From assembly GCA_030849465.1 (NCBI GenBank), contig JARVLF010000013.1:124001-188000 (forward strand): a stretch of DNA of 64,000 nt, read 5' to 3'. The notes below the pieces were generated by a model. That model saw nothing but the letters and a program-made list of their open reading frames with translations. It had not been told where the DNA came from and did not search any database. This document shows positions 51,271 to 61,130 of this stretch, in pieces. The translations under genes were made by a program, and so were the position numbers. This DNA is from Moesziomyces globuligerus. Lineage: Eukaryota; Basidiomycota; Ustilaginomycetes; Ustilaginales; Ustilaginaceae. Positions within the stretch are counted from its first letter, which is position 1; each line of letters starts with the position of its first letter.

Positions 51271-53545
51271 GGAAAGAGTCACGCGATTTGGCTCCTTGCT
51301 TTACTCGGCGGACCGACAAGCGCCTTCCTACGCCCACGTGCCCGGTCGTCTCACATGTACAGTACCAACATATTGATCGTTCTCGTTGCTTCTTGTGCTC
51401 TTTTGAACTGTCTGTGGTTGGTTCTTGGAAGCTCGGGATGCGATTTACCTGGACACAAGGTGATCTGTCGATTGTGTTGTTACCGACCAACATCGAACCT
51501 TGTTTTGAGCGTGGGTAAGGTCGGATCTTGTCGCTCAGGGGTGGCAACCTGTCAACTGTCGACAGCACGGACGACGCCGTTGGTCTCGAGGCGACCGACA
51601 TTCGCCAAGATGATGGTAGGAGATCGCGGTTGCAGATCCGTTGGTTTGCTCGAGGTCGGATCGGGGCTCGAGCGTCCGAGCTGCAGAAGAGCGTGATTTC
51701 CGCCCGTCCTCCGCCAAATGCCTCATCCTTGCACCTGCAGGAAAATCGCTCGTCTATCAGCTTGAAGTGTGACTGCCACGTTGTGATACCGTATCGTGGG
51801 ACATCGAGTCGGTTGGTGATTTCTCCCTGTGGGTACGGAGGTTACTTCGGATCTGCCGAAGGATGAGCGCATCTGTTTCATGAAGCGGCAAGGCCACGTT
51901 AAGCCGGCCAGAATCACAGGCATAGCCGATCATGCCTCGGTCGTAGACACTTACTGCTCAGGCCCTCGATTCCGTTCAGTCATCGTCTGTCCCCTGCACC
52001 GGAACCTTGACTCGCACTTCGGACACGCCCCGACGGAGCGTGCATGTGAGACGACATTACGCCTGTGATTGTCTGCTTAGCGGGTGATCTGAGCGAGTGA
52101 TCTGAAGAACGGCGCAAATAAGACAGACACGATGTGGCAGCGGCAGGATGCGATGCATCCACCAACTCGGGTGATCCGAAGCCGGTGCGTTTCGTCAGGA
52201 ACGATGATGCAAATTTCCGGTCACCGGATACCATCTCGGCATCGCTTCTGCCTTACATCTCGGACCTGCTTCCGCCCTCGAAGCGACCACAGGCTTCATC
52301 GGCGGCACCTTTGAGACTTGCAGCCAAATCCCTCGACGGTCGTTGGCGTGGCTACGCAACACACGCAACCGGCTCTCTCGTGGTCTCGGGATCTTGGACT
52401 CCTTCGCTCCGAGCCCATCACAAGATTTTGAGCGTGACATGTCTCGACAATTCGACTTTTGTTGGCCAGGGATATCTAGCTTGAGCCTTGATGGGACAAG
52501 CTGGACTTTCATGCAGACGCATGGCTATTCAAGGCTCCTGCCCGAATTCAGCACAAACGCGAACTGGCCACCAACTTTGCACAGCATGTGGTGACATCCC
52601 CACCTGTCTAACACCGCCAAGTTCGGCAGGATATTAATTTCCGACAGCCGGCTGCCAGCTCAATTGCTTGACATTGTCGAAGCTTGTCGGAGATTCCCTC
52701 CGCACTGGCGACGGCCGCTTTGCACGTTGCTTGCACTCAAGCCAGGCGGATGTCCGAGCCTTGACAACGACTGAAATGAGATGCATCGCCCGTTGCCGTC
52801 AAATCACAAGAGCTCACGCCCACCAGCCACCTGTGGTCATGTTTGCCACTCTGAGGCAGTGCGTGTGAGCAACACTCGGCAAGTACATGCTGTCTGGGCG
52901 GAGTCTCCGACAAAGAAAGCCAGCCTTCTTTGCAAGTCACATTCGGAAGTATCACAGAGGCATTTGCGCTCGCACCTGCGGCGAAAGGCCCGAGTTGCCC
53001 AGGTCCGAGCTTTCGAACCAGCTGCATCGATGAGGAGGGAGCCGGGCGTAAAAACTCGCCCCCAGTTCATTTACGCCACGATGCAGGCTGGTAAACCCTT
53101 TCATAGCTGTCATTGGCACCCCCTGTGGGACCTCACCGTCTGCTTCGTTGTGCTTGTGTGCTGCGTGAATTTCGCCGCTGTTTGCTGATTGCGACCCCAC
53201 CAGGGGCCCCCAGCACCACACCGCACAGTGCCGCCTCGGATGTGCGTTCCGTCTCTCAATTCAAAGATCCGCGGCTGTTGGTGCAATTGACCGCTCCTGT
53301 GCCTGTCGGCATCATCCGTAGGAGACCCAGGGCCACACCTGATTCGCTTCAGCGGCCTGTGGTCTCGCCTTCGAGGGCTATAAGTGCCTGAATGCCACCT
53401 TCGCAGGCCCCTTCCTTTGCTGCTCCCCTTACCAAGGCCTCAGAGTGTTGCTGCTTCCCATCCTCTTTCCAGCTCAGCTCAGACTACCCCTCAGCAATCT
53501 CTCGTCTAGCCTCCCAGCCCCCTGCTTGGCAACCAGTGGTAGGCA
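51271..53545. other. Intergenic region of 2.3 kb upstream of the multicopper oxidase
   Basis: No supported gene on either strand; frames reach at most 141 codons and lack domains or matching splice pairs. The last 350 bases are pyrimidine-rich with a TATA-like element at 53379-53384. The length suggests an extended promoter for a regulated secreted enzyme, or a lost gene. No transposon remnant was recognised. Confidence 0.4.
53379..53384 (+). promoter_or_regulatory. TATA-like element of the multicopper oxidase gene
   Basis: TATAAG in GGGCTATAAGTGCC, about 160 bases before the start codon, followed by a C/T-rich leader with CTCAGCTCAG-type steps. Confidence 0.45.
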
Positions 53546-55576
53546 ATGAGGGTTTCCTGGGCAACCTACGCCCTTTTCGGGCTGGCCGCCAAACTCGCGC
53601 TGGCTTTACCCGCCTCACAGTCTCTCAGCTCCTCTGAGTCAGACTTCGAGGCGGGAATCAGTGACTCTTCGTTCCGAGACTCTTACCGACCCAGAACAGC
53701 CTCGGGAGATGAGCCGGATTTTTGGCTCGGTAAAGACTTTCTAGGTGGTCTTGGAACAGAGTCTTCATCTTCGTACCATCATGAGCACCACCACGAACAC
53801 CACCACGAACACCACCACGAGCATAATCACGAGCATCTTCAAGATCAAAGACGAGGCGAGTGCGAGGAGAGCCACGAGCACAATCATGGCGAGCATGACA
53901 GGCGCGACAGCTGCGTTCCATATGACTATACGCCAACTACGCGAAACTACAACTTTACTCTCACCTATGGTTTCTCTGCTCCCGACGGGTACCGCAAGAA
54001 GCGCATCCTGATCAATGGCAAGTCTCCCGGGCCTCTGATCGAAGCCAACGAAGGCGACACAATCGTGGTTAAGGTCTCCAATCTTCTCGACCAGGGCACG
54101 TCGATTCACTGGCATGGCATGTTCCAAAACAGCACCCCCTTCATGGACGGTATTGCTGGCTTCTCGCAGTGCCCGATCCCTGCCGGTGGCTCGCTTACGT
54201 ACCAGTTCAAGATCGAGGGTCAGTACGGGTCCTATTGGTGGCACAGCCACTCAAAGATGCAGTATACGGATGGTCTGTACGGTGGCCTGATCGTCAGATC
54301 CAAACGCGACCCATACCAGAAGTGCCGCGACTACGATGATGAGCGCGTCTTCCTTTTCGCCGACAACTATCACGACTTTGCCGACGACATTGTCAGTCAG
54401 CTCCTTTCGGTCAAGGGCTACAACGGTTCTTCAGCAGCACCCTCGCCGCAGTCGGGTCTGATCAATGGGAAAGGCGTCTTCGATTGTGCCGCTCTTCAGA
54501 ATGCCAGGAGACGTTCTGCATCAACTTGCACACAGCGGCAAACCCCGACCATGGATGTTGTGCCAAACACGACATACCGATTCCGCTTCATCAATACGGG
54601 CTCACACGCACAGCATTTCATCTCGATAGACGACCACGAGCTCCAAGTCATCTCGGCCGATGGTACTCCCGTCCAGCCCCACAAGGTTCATCGAATCCCC
54701 ATCCACAATGGTCAGCGGCACGACGTCTTGGTGAAAACCAATGTTGGCAGCAACGGCGACAGCTTCCTGCTTCGCTCGACGATGGGAACGGCCTGCTTCG
54801 CATTCGTCGACCCGCTGCTCAACCCCACGGCGAACTTGACGCTGCAGTACAAAGAAGCTGGCACGTCGGTCTCGCAAAAGCCTCCCACTCCCCACGACTG
54901 GAGTGAGAAGCTTGCTGAGTGCAAGGATCTGAACGATTCCGAGCTGATTCCGGCGATCGACACATCGGTGCCCGTCAACAACAACTCCAAGTCTCTCGGA
55001 ATCTTCAACTCGCAGTTCGGCAACCTCCAGCTTGCCAACGGCACTACGCTCGGGCGTTTCTTCGTCGACAACGTCACGCACACCAACTACGTCAACAAGC
55101 CCTACCTGGAGCTCGCGCATAAGGGTCAGGCGATCAACTCGTCCACCGTCGCCTCGCTCGTCGTGCCGGACGACCTGTGGGTCGCGGATATCATCATCAA
55201 CAACGAAGACAACTTCCTCGACCACCCCTTCCACCTGCACGGCTCCGACATGCATGTCATCAAGCGCGGCTCTGGCAACATCACCCAAGCCGACTGGCTC
55301 AATTTCAACCAGCAACCAGGCGCACTCAACTTGAAGAATCCTCTCCGCCGCGACACGATCACCATCGGACGCTCGAGCTACGCCATCATCCGTATCCTCG
55401 CCGACCTGCCCGGCGTTTGGCCGTTGCATTGCCACATCGCCATGCATGTCGCCGAGGGGCTCATGGCCGCCGTCGCCGTTCATCCGAAGAAGCTTCAGAA
55501 GCTCAAATTCTCCAAAGACGTCCTCAATCTCTGCCCGAGCAATGCCTCTGCGCTCGACGAGGTCGAGCCTGCTTGA
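53546..55576 (+). CDS. Secreted laccase-like multicopper oxidase with His-rich N-terminal cassette
   Basis: 676 residues with a signal peptide (MRVSWATYALFGLAAKLALA, cleavage near Ala-Leu-Pro). Residues 78-97 and 110-117 are His/Glu-rich. Three cupredoxin domains follow, and all four copper-ligand motifs are present: HWHGMFQ (about 188), YWWHSHS (about 231), HPFHLHG (about 560) and HCHIAMHVAEGL (628-639). Cys629 and His634 are type 1 copper ligands, and the axial position is Leu639. Such enzymes oxidise phenols or metal ions with reduction of oxygen to water. There is no C-terminal membrane anchor, so it is not a Fet3-type permease partner; a laccase or pigment/iron role is open. Several NxS/T sites suggest glycosylation. 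It stands alone after a 2.3-kb intergenic stretch and converges on the CSL gene. Confidence 0.92.
   Translation: MRVSWATYALFGLAAKLALALPASQSLSSSESDFEAGISDSSFRDSYRPRTASGDEPDFWLGKDFLGGLGTESSSSYHHEHHHEHHHEHHHEHNHEHLQDQRRGECEESHEHNHGEHDRRDSCVPYDYTPTTRNYNFTLTYGFSAPDGYRKKRILINGKSPGPLIEANEGDTIVVKVSNLLDQGTSIHWHGMFQNSTPFMDGIAGFSQCPIPAGGSLTYQFKIEGQYGSYWWHSHSKMQYTDGLYGGLIVRSKRDPYQKCRDYDDERVFLFADNYHDFADDIVSQLLSVKGYNGSSAAPSPQSGLINGKGVFDCAALQNARRRSASTCTQRQTPTMDVVPNTTYRFRFINTGSHAQHFISIDDHELQVISADGTPVQPHKVHRIPIHNGQRHDVLVKTNVGSNGDSFLLRSTMGTACFAFVDPLLNPTANLTLQYKEAGTSVSQKPPTPHDWSEKLAECKDLNDSELIPAIDTSVPVNNNSKSLGIFNSQFGNLQLANGTTLGRFFVDNVTHTNYVNKPYLELAHKGQAINSSTVASLVVPDDLWVADIIINNEDNFLDHPFHLHGSDMHVIKRGSGNITQADWLNFNQQPGALNLKNPLRRDTITIGRSSYAIIRILADLPGVWPLHCHIAMHVAEGLMAAVAVHPKKLQKLKFSKDVLNLCPSNASALDEVEPA
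53777..53836 (+). repeat. In-frame repeat encoding His-His-His-Glu units
   Basis: Near-perfect 12-base units (CACCACGAACAC and variants) encode HHEH-HHEH-HHEH-HHEH-NHEH in the mature N-terminus of the multicopper oxidase. A shorter cluster HEHNHGEH follows at about 53873-53896. Confidence 0.9.
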
Positions 55577-55900
55577 GCGCCCGTTGCTCCGTGTCTCGCA
55601 GAACAATGCCTTTGCAGTTCTCGGGCTTGACACCACGCGTTCCTGCGTGCTTTCTACCGCCTACACGTGCAATCCCAGATTTCGATGAGCGCCGAAGATG
55701 TGTCGTGCATCGTGCCCGAGCCCGGCGAGTGTGCCGAGCGCGAGCTTTGGTCGTGCAGACTGCGTGCTGTGGCGAGGTGGGTGGAGTGTGACGTGCATTG
55801 CTGTGGGACAGGCGATTGACGAGATGCGGTACAAGTACAAAATGGGAAAGGATTAGGGTTGAGGGGTCGAGGCAGCTGTATGGCGTGGCTGGGCCTTGGC
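55577..55900. other. Convergent 3' interval between the oxidase and CSL genes
   Basis: 324 bp between two stop codons; no supported gene. It must contain the 3' ends of both transcripts. Confidence 0.45.
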
Positions 55901-58900
55901 TCAGATGATGCGAAGGCTCCATGCGCCCTGGGCGGGGGGGCCTGCCAGTTCGCCGAGGCCGAAGCCGAGTTGTTTGAGGACGTCTGCTGTGGTCTCGTGG
56001 CCTGTGGCCTTCATGAGCTGGACGAGATCTTCGCAGACGATGTGTCTTCCCGAGTGGTATGCGGTGCCGTCCGAGTCGTTGACAAAGATGAGCGGGAGCA
56101 AAAAGTGGGCGGGGACGGTGTTCTTCTGGTTCGCTTCGGGTTTGCCTCTGAGGGCGACTTTGAGCAATTCTCGGATCGGAGGTAGCGTGACGGTGATGAA
56201 AGCCTCTGGATCTGCAGCCGGGGTAACTGTTGGACGTTTAACCGAGTGTTGGACCTTGAGTGGACCCAAGCTTCCCGCCCATACGTCGAGAGGGATGGGT
56301 TCAGAGGTGATGGCGGCGGGGACGATGAAGTTGGTCACGGTGGTGACGAGCGTATGCTTGGTCTGGTCGTAGGTGGGCATGGATGTGATGAGTGGGAACG
56401 GAGTCATGGGCACTTCGCACGGGCCTTCGTCCTTGGACGCCTGCGTAGCGCTCGTGTCGAAATACGAGTACTCGAAGCGCGATACGCCAATAACAGTCCA
56501 TACAAACGCATCATCCACCTCATCAACCACCTTGCTACCTGCGCTATGCTCCTTAGGCATGTTAGCGGTCTTGGGAGTGACATAGGCGATCGAGTTGCTC
56601 TCGCTGGTCTTGTTCGCATCCTCGATACTTTCGGGCGACTCGTCCAGACCAAACCCTTCCTCGTGCGTTCGAGCAAACGTGACACCGAGAGCACGCTGTC
56701 CAACCTGATCGACCGAGGACGTGTGCTTCCACGCTTCGGGCATCGTAGCACACAGATAGCTGCGTGGCGTGGCGAAGTTGGACTCGAGATGCTCAGAGTC
56801 GCCAAAGACCGTCTCGCTATCGCTGCTAGGCACGAACCGCATCAGCGCCACCTTCTGCAGCTGCCCAACCGGCCCATAGAGGTTGAGATCGTCACCGGTC
56901 TTTGCATCGGAACTCCCGTTGGCGGTCGCAGCAGATGCGGGTGCACCGTTGTGCGAATTGTCACCTTCGATCTTGATGGCTGACTGAGCGCTGCTTCCCG
57001 GTGTCTCTGCTGGCTTTGCGTTCGCGGTGCGGCCGTTCGTCTGCCCCTGCGCAGAAGTGGCGTTCGAGGAGATCTTGCTCACAGCGGCGAGCTTGTCACG
57101 CAGGGCGCGGTCGATGGGCACTCTACGCGACTTGTTGCCGGAGCCGGCCGTCAGAAGTTCCGCGGGCGGATCCAGCTGCGGAAGCTGCACCTGACCCTTG
57201 TCGACCTTGCATACGACGAGCGGGTCGGTGCTCGAGCCGGTATTGACGTCGGTCAGCACGATGGTCGAGCCGTACGTGACGCTGTCTTCTTCGGCGCCCG
57301 CCAAGTCGGCGAGCGGCGGCCGGGAGATGAGCGTGATGCGGTAGGTGGACCATTCGCCACCATGGACGACGAGCGCGCCGTCGGCGGTGCTGTGCATGTA
57401 CTTTGTGCGCGCAGTCTGAGAGTTGATGCGGTTAAAGAACGAGACAAGCGAGCCATTCTGCACCTGGTTGGTCTGGCCCCTCGGTTTCGCGGTCTTCTTG
57501 GACGACTTGGAGATGATGGTGACGGGAGCCGACTCGAACGAGGCCCATGCGAGACCCTTGGGAAGACGCGACAAGGTCTCGGAACCGTTTTCGACCCCCT
57601 CGTAGGCAGGGCTACCTGCACTCATGGCCGGCGAAAGAGGATCGGCGGCACGCGACTTCTTGAGCGGGCTGAAGATGGGTAGATGAGGCTCGAGACCCGA
57701 CGGCCGGAGGAGGTTGAGTTGGAGCCGGAACGATTTCGAGCGCCCGGTCGGGGTCACGTAGAGGGAGCGCATCTTTGTCTCGAGCCGCTGGTCAAGCACT
57801 GCTACGTTCTCGTTGGAGAAGAACTCGTCCGTGTCGCCGCGGACCAGCAAGCTGACACGGCACTGCTCTTCCTCGTCGGCATCGTCAGAGGTGGAGGAAG
57901 AGGTGAGGGTAGCAGCACCGTGCTCTGCGTAGCGGCGCAATGGGCCGGTGATGCTGATGATGGGTGGTGGGTTGAAGAAGCGCTTCTCGGAGCCGTAGCT
58001 CTTCTGGGCAACCGAGGCGTGAGCACAGCGGACCGTGGTCATCTTTGTCTTGGACGGATCCGAGGCGGGAATGGGACCGGTGACAGCGTTGGGCTTGGTA
58101 AGCGTGTCGATGCTGGCCATATATTCCATGAGCGCCTTTTCGACTCTGCTGCGACGCTCCATAGGCCCGATCTCGCGGTACTTGCGCTTGCCGAGGATCT
58201 TCTTGGGCTTCTTGACTGGCTTGGGAGTCTTTTGTGGAGACTTTGGCTTGGGAGCGGGTGGCGCCTCTTGACTGGTAGCCTCGGTGGCAAGGCTGGAGGA
58301 CACTCTGGCTTGAAGACTGGCCATGAATTGCTCGAGGCTGGCGTTGAGCGCCTCATCGGCGCCTGTGCCGGAGCGGGGCTCTTGCTCGACAGGCGGCGGG
58401 GGTGCTTGTTCGGACGCGCTGCTCGTCGATGCTGGAGCTGGTGCGACGTCGGTCGAGAAGAGGTTGGCTTGCCGCAACAAGGTGTCGACGAATGACTGAG
58501 CAGCATCATCCGTGGAGGCATGCGCTTGCGGCTCAGGCGTCGCGAACGCAGTTTGATCGCCAGTTGCGGTTGGTTGCGATGCGGTTTCTCCGAGAGTCTC
58601 ATTCTGCTGGACGTTTGTCGGCGAGCCAGACTGGGGCGTTGGCATCAGCGAGGCGATAAGCGTTTCGAAGGAGGCAATGTCCTCAGCGGTGGCCGGAGTG
58701 CCTTGGCCTTGTGTGGGTGTATTGTAGGCTGTATTGAGGGCCGAGGTGTCAGGCTGTGTATCGAGCGTCTGTGTGTGAGCGCCGCCCAGTTGGCCAGCGA
58801 TGCCTGCAGTGAAGGCCTGGATCTGCTCCTCGAGCGAAGGGCCCTGTTCGTGAGGTTTGTCTTGCTCGGATGCGGCAGGCAGGAAGCTGGCAAGGGTCGA

Positions 58901-59110
58901 AGCATCGAGCGAGGGGATGCCGTCCATGATGCTCAGATCCGGCACCGCGGATGCGTCTGCAGGACTTGTGCTCGTAGGATCGCCATCGCCGGTGGACGCC
59001 TCGAGGGAGCCGAGCGCACCTTGCTCTCGGGTTGGCAAGGCCGACAAGGTGGCAGAATCGGATGCCTCGCCTGGCCTTGCCGCCGAATCTATGGATTCGC
59101 CCGCCTCCAT
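55901..59110 (-). CDS. CSL-family (CBF1/Su(H)/Lag-1) DNA-binding transcription factor
   Basis: 1069 residues from ATG 59110 (MEAGESIDSAARPGEAS), no intron. The first 300 residues are Ser/Thr/Gln-rich. A basic stretch (KPKSPQKTPKPVKKPKKILG, KRKYREIGPMERRSR) precedes the LAG1-type DNA-binding domain, which begins near residue 357. Its hallmark is CAHASVAQKSYGSEKRFFNP with PPIISITG, followed by LVSFFNRINSQTARTKYMHS. The beta-trefoil domain starts near 610 (YGSTIVLTDVNTGSSTDPLV) and resumes after a low-complexity insert at GQLQKVALMRF near 745. A C-terminal Ig-like/Rel part ends the protein. CSL proteins are Notch effectors in animals; fungi lack Notch, and their CSL proteins (Cbf11, Cbf12 in fission yeast) act in cell cycle, adhesion and lipid control. 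The long inserts place this among large fungal CSL proteins. Its targets are unknown. Confidence 0.9.
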   Translation of the reverse strand: MEAGESIDSAARPGEASDSATLSALPTREQGALGSLEASTGDGDPTSTSPADASAVPDLSIMDGIPSLDASTLASFLPAASEQDKPHEQGPSLEEQIQAFTAGIAGQLGGAHTQTLDTQPDTSALNTAYNTPTQGQGTPATAEDIASFETLIASLMPTPQSGSPTNVQQNETLGETASQPTATGDQTAFATPEPQAHASTDDAAQSFVDTLLRQANLFSTDVAPAPASTSSASEQAPPPPVEQEPRSGTGADEALNASLEQFMASLQARVSSSLATEATSQEAPPAPKPKSPQKTPKPVKKPKKILGKRKYREIGPMERRSRVEKALMEYMASIDTLTKPNAVTGPIPASDPSKTKMTTVRCAHASVAQKSYGSEKRFFNPPPIISITGPLRRYAEHGAATLTSSSTSDDADEEEQCRVSLLVRGDTDEFFSNENVAVLDQRLETKMRSLYVTPTGRSKSFRLQLNLLRPSGLEPHLPIFSPLKKSRAADPLSPAMSAGSPAYEGVENGSETLSRLPKGLAWASFESAPVTIISKSSKKTAKPRGQTNQVQNGSLVSFFNRINSQTARTKYMHSTADGALVVHGGEWSTYRITLISRPPLADLAGAEEDSVTYGSTIVLTDVNTGSSTDPLVVCKVDKGQVQLPQLDPPAELLTAGSGNKSRRVPIDRALRDKLAAVSKISSNATSAQGQTNGRTANAKPAETPGSSAQSAIKIEGDNSHNGAPASAATANGSSDAKTGDDLNLYGPVGQLQKVALMRFVPSSDSETVFGDSEHLESNFATPRSYLCATMPEAWKHTSSVDQVGQRALGVTFARTHEEGFGLDESPESIEDANKTSESNSIAYVTPKTANMPKEHSAGSKVVDEVDDAFVWTVIGVSRFEYSYFDTSATQASKDEGPCEVPMTPFPLITSMPTYDQTKHTLVTTVTNFIVPAAITSEPIPLDVWAGSLGPLKVQHSVKRPTVTPAADPEAFITVTLPPIRELLKVALRGKPEANQKNTVPAHFLLPLIFVNDSDGTAYHSGRHIVCEDLVQLMKATGHETTADVLKQLGFGLGELAGPPAQGAWSLRII

Positions 59111-60082
59111 GCTTCAAAGGGCTATGCCGAGCTGATTCGTCTCGTGCAGACTGTCATCCGCGACGCGGTATCGAAAGGAGGAGATGAGACGACGATGATC
59201 TTGGCGCAGGCGCAACTGGAGCTGCGGGTCCTGTGGCCTTTCGAGGTGGCCGACGTGGATGTGATGCTTTGATAGGAGGGCGTTCGCGCCAAGACGACTC
59301 GAGGCAGCCCAGTCGAGGATGCGAGATTAAGGACGATGTGGGTATGCCTAGTACAGTAGGGATGGCAGCTGGTGGAGAGCAGCGCAACAGCCGTGGTGAA
59401 GGCCGTTCCAAGGGTTCACTTGAGCTTGAGCTTGAGCTTGAGCTTGAGCTTGAAGCATGAGCTTGACTGCGCTGTGCTGCTCCACGAATGAGAAGTTTCA
59501 CGGTCCAAAAAAAGTCGACTGGAGTCAAAGCCACAGATCGTCTGAAAAAATTCAAGGCAGCACGTCACAGTCGTGCGAATGCCACCTTTTTTCGGGTTGC
59601 GGGATGCGGATGCTCCGCCTTGCTTCACTTTCCATTTTTCCCGCTTCTGTTGTCAGATTCTTTTTTGCCAAGATCAAAATCCTTCGCAAAAATCGAAAGC
59701 CGAAAGTGGGCGCCAAAATGCGATGATTAACCTCCACTTTTGCCTTCGCTCGGTTCCGATCTGACATGCCCGAGCCCGACGCGAATCGTGCGGACAAAGG
59801 GGAGGCTCAGTTTGTGCGGCTCAAAACCTCCCGCCGTGCTTAGGCGGCCAGGCGGCCATCGCGTGCGGGAAGGCGCGAGGAGGTATAGAGCGTGCAGCAT
59901 CGCGACACGAGCCCGATTGCTTTGACGATGGAATCGTACCCGCATTGTTGGAAGTTCCGCCACCTGTTCCGCAGCTCATCATCACGAGGCAGCACTGGTG
60001 GGCTCTTCCTTCCCTTCCCACCACACGCGCATTCCAGACAACACTCGCCACTACTCCACCCTCCCTTGTATCTTCAGAAACC
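59111..60082. promoter_or_regulatory. Divergent upstream region of the CSL and SUMO genes
   Basis: 972 bp between diverging starts. The CSL side contains a hexamer tandem repeat (59419-59454) and A/T-rich patches (59500-59720) with many AAAA/TTTT runs. The SUMO side is C-rich just before its start. A frame on the top strand ending at 59272 overlaps the CSL gene and is a shadow. Confidence 0.45.
59419..59454. repeat. Six tandem copies of a CTTGAG hexamer
   Basis: Five perfect CTTGAG units followed by CTTGAA, about 310 bases upstream of the CSL start codon (CTCAAG on the CSL strand). Not within a supported gene. Confidence 0.92.
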
Positions 60083-60512
60083 ATGTCCGACGCCGATGCT
60101 CCTCAGCCCAAGCCCGAGGGTGGCGAGCAGCTCAACATCAAGGTCAAGGATGCCGACGGAAACGAGGTCTTCTTCAAGGTCAAGCGCACCACCAAGCTCT
60201 CCAAGCTCAAGAAGGCGTACGCGGAGAGGATGGGCAAGCCCGAGAACAGCGTTCGCTTCATCTTTGACGGCCAACGTATCGGTGACAACGACACTGCCGA
60301 GACAGTAAGTACCCGGTAGTGCTCACGGCGATGTGGCCCTGTCCGAACCATGAGCTCCGTTTTGCAGCTCCGTTTTGCCACTGCTCCGACTTGCGATATC
60401 ACGTGCGATGCTGACCATCATCCTGTCTCTGTTCTTCGCGACACCATTGCAGCTCAACATGGAGGACCAGGACGAGATCGACGCCATGATCGAGCAGCTC
60501 GGTGGCTGCTAG
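60083..60512 (+). CDS. SMT3: SUMO (ubiquitin-like modifier Smt3), one intron
   Basis: Exons 60083-60304 and 60453-60512 encode a 93-residue precursor. The intron is GTAAGT (60305) to CATTGCAG (60452). The N-terminal tail is acidic/Pro-rich (MSDADAPQPKPEGGEQ), followed by the SUMO fold LNIKVKDADGNEVFFKVKRT, TKLSKLKKAYAERMGKPENS and VRFIFDGQRIGDNDTAET, with exon 2 supplying LNMEDQDEIDAMIEQLGGC. The di-Gly is followed by a single Cys, so a Ulp-type protease must remove only one residue to mature it. SUMO is joined to lysines of many nuclear proteins. Size and residue pattern fit Smt3, and no frame defect is seen. Confidence 0.96.
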
Positions 60513-61130
60513 ATGCTGCCTCGAGTTGCACACGATGCATGCCCCGACCTCGTATACCCAATCCGGCATCCTCCCCCTCCTTTCGCGGGTGCGCAGCAGA
60601 CTCGCATTCGCATCTGAGTTTGGGCTTTTGGCGCGCTGCTCGCGTCGGACCTAAATCGACACGATCACTCTCCAACCAGGCCCTTGTCTCGATGATCGCG
60701 ATAGAGTCTCGAACCCACTCCTCCGAGCCGATTCCGTCCCTCCCCCCACCGCAAAGGGACCGCCGCAAAGGGACGATCACCACAGTCATGATGGCCCCTC
60801 GGGCCTGTTCGCACGCCTTGGGACGATCTACTCTCGATCCAGCACTTTGGTGCGTTCCCGCCTTTTGCAATTGTATTTGTTCAGCCTCCGTCCCTCTGTC
60901 TTTGCGATCTCAGCCTGCTTCCTTCGACTTGGTCAGCTCACCACCTTGTCATCGTCATACGCTTCAGAAGAAACTTTTCGCATCTTGATTGCAGCTGCAG
61001 CGGACGTGACGTACAAACACACCAACTCGGCTCGGTCTGGGCTGCATCCGGGGTATCACAACAAAGCTTTCGCTCGGAACGTTGTTCGCGCCAATGTCGA
61101 GCGAGGGGTCAAAGCGGATGGGACAAGCGG
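60513..61130. other. Intergenic region between SMT3 and the small spliced gene
   Basis: 618 bp; contains the 3' ends of two convergent transcripts. No gene is supported. Confidence 0.4.
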
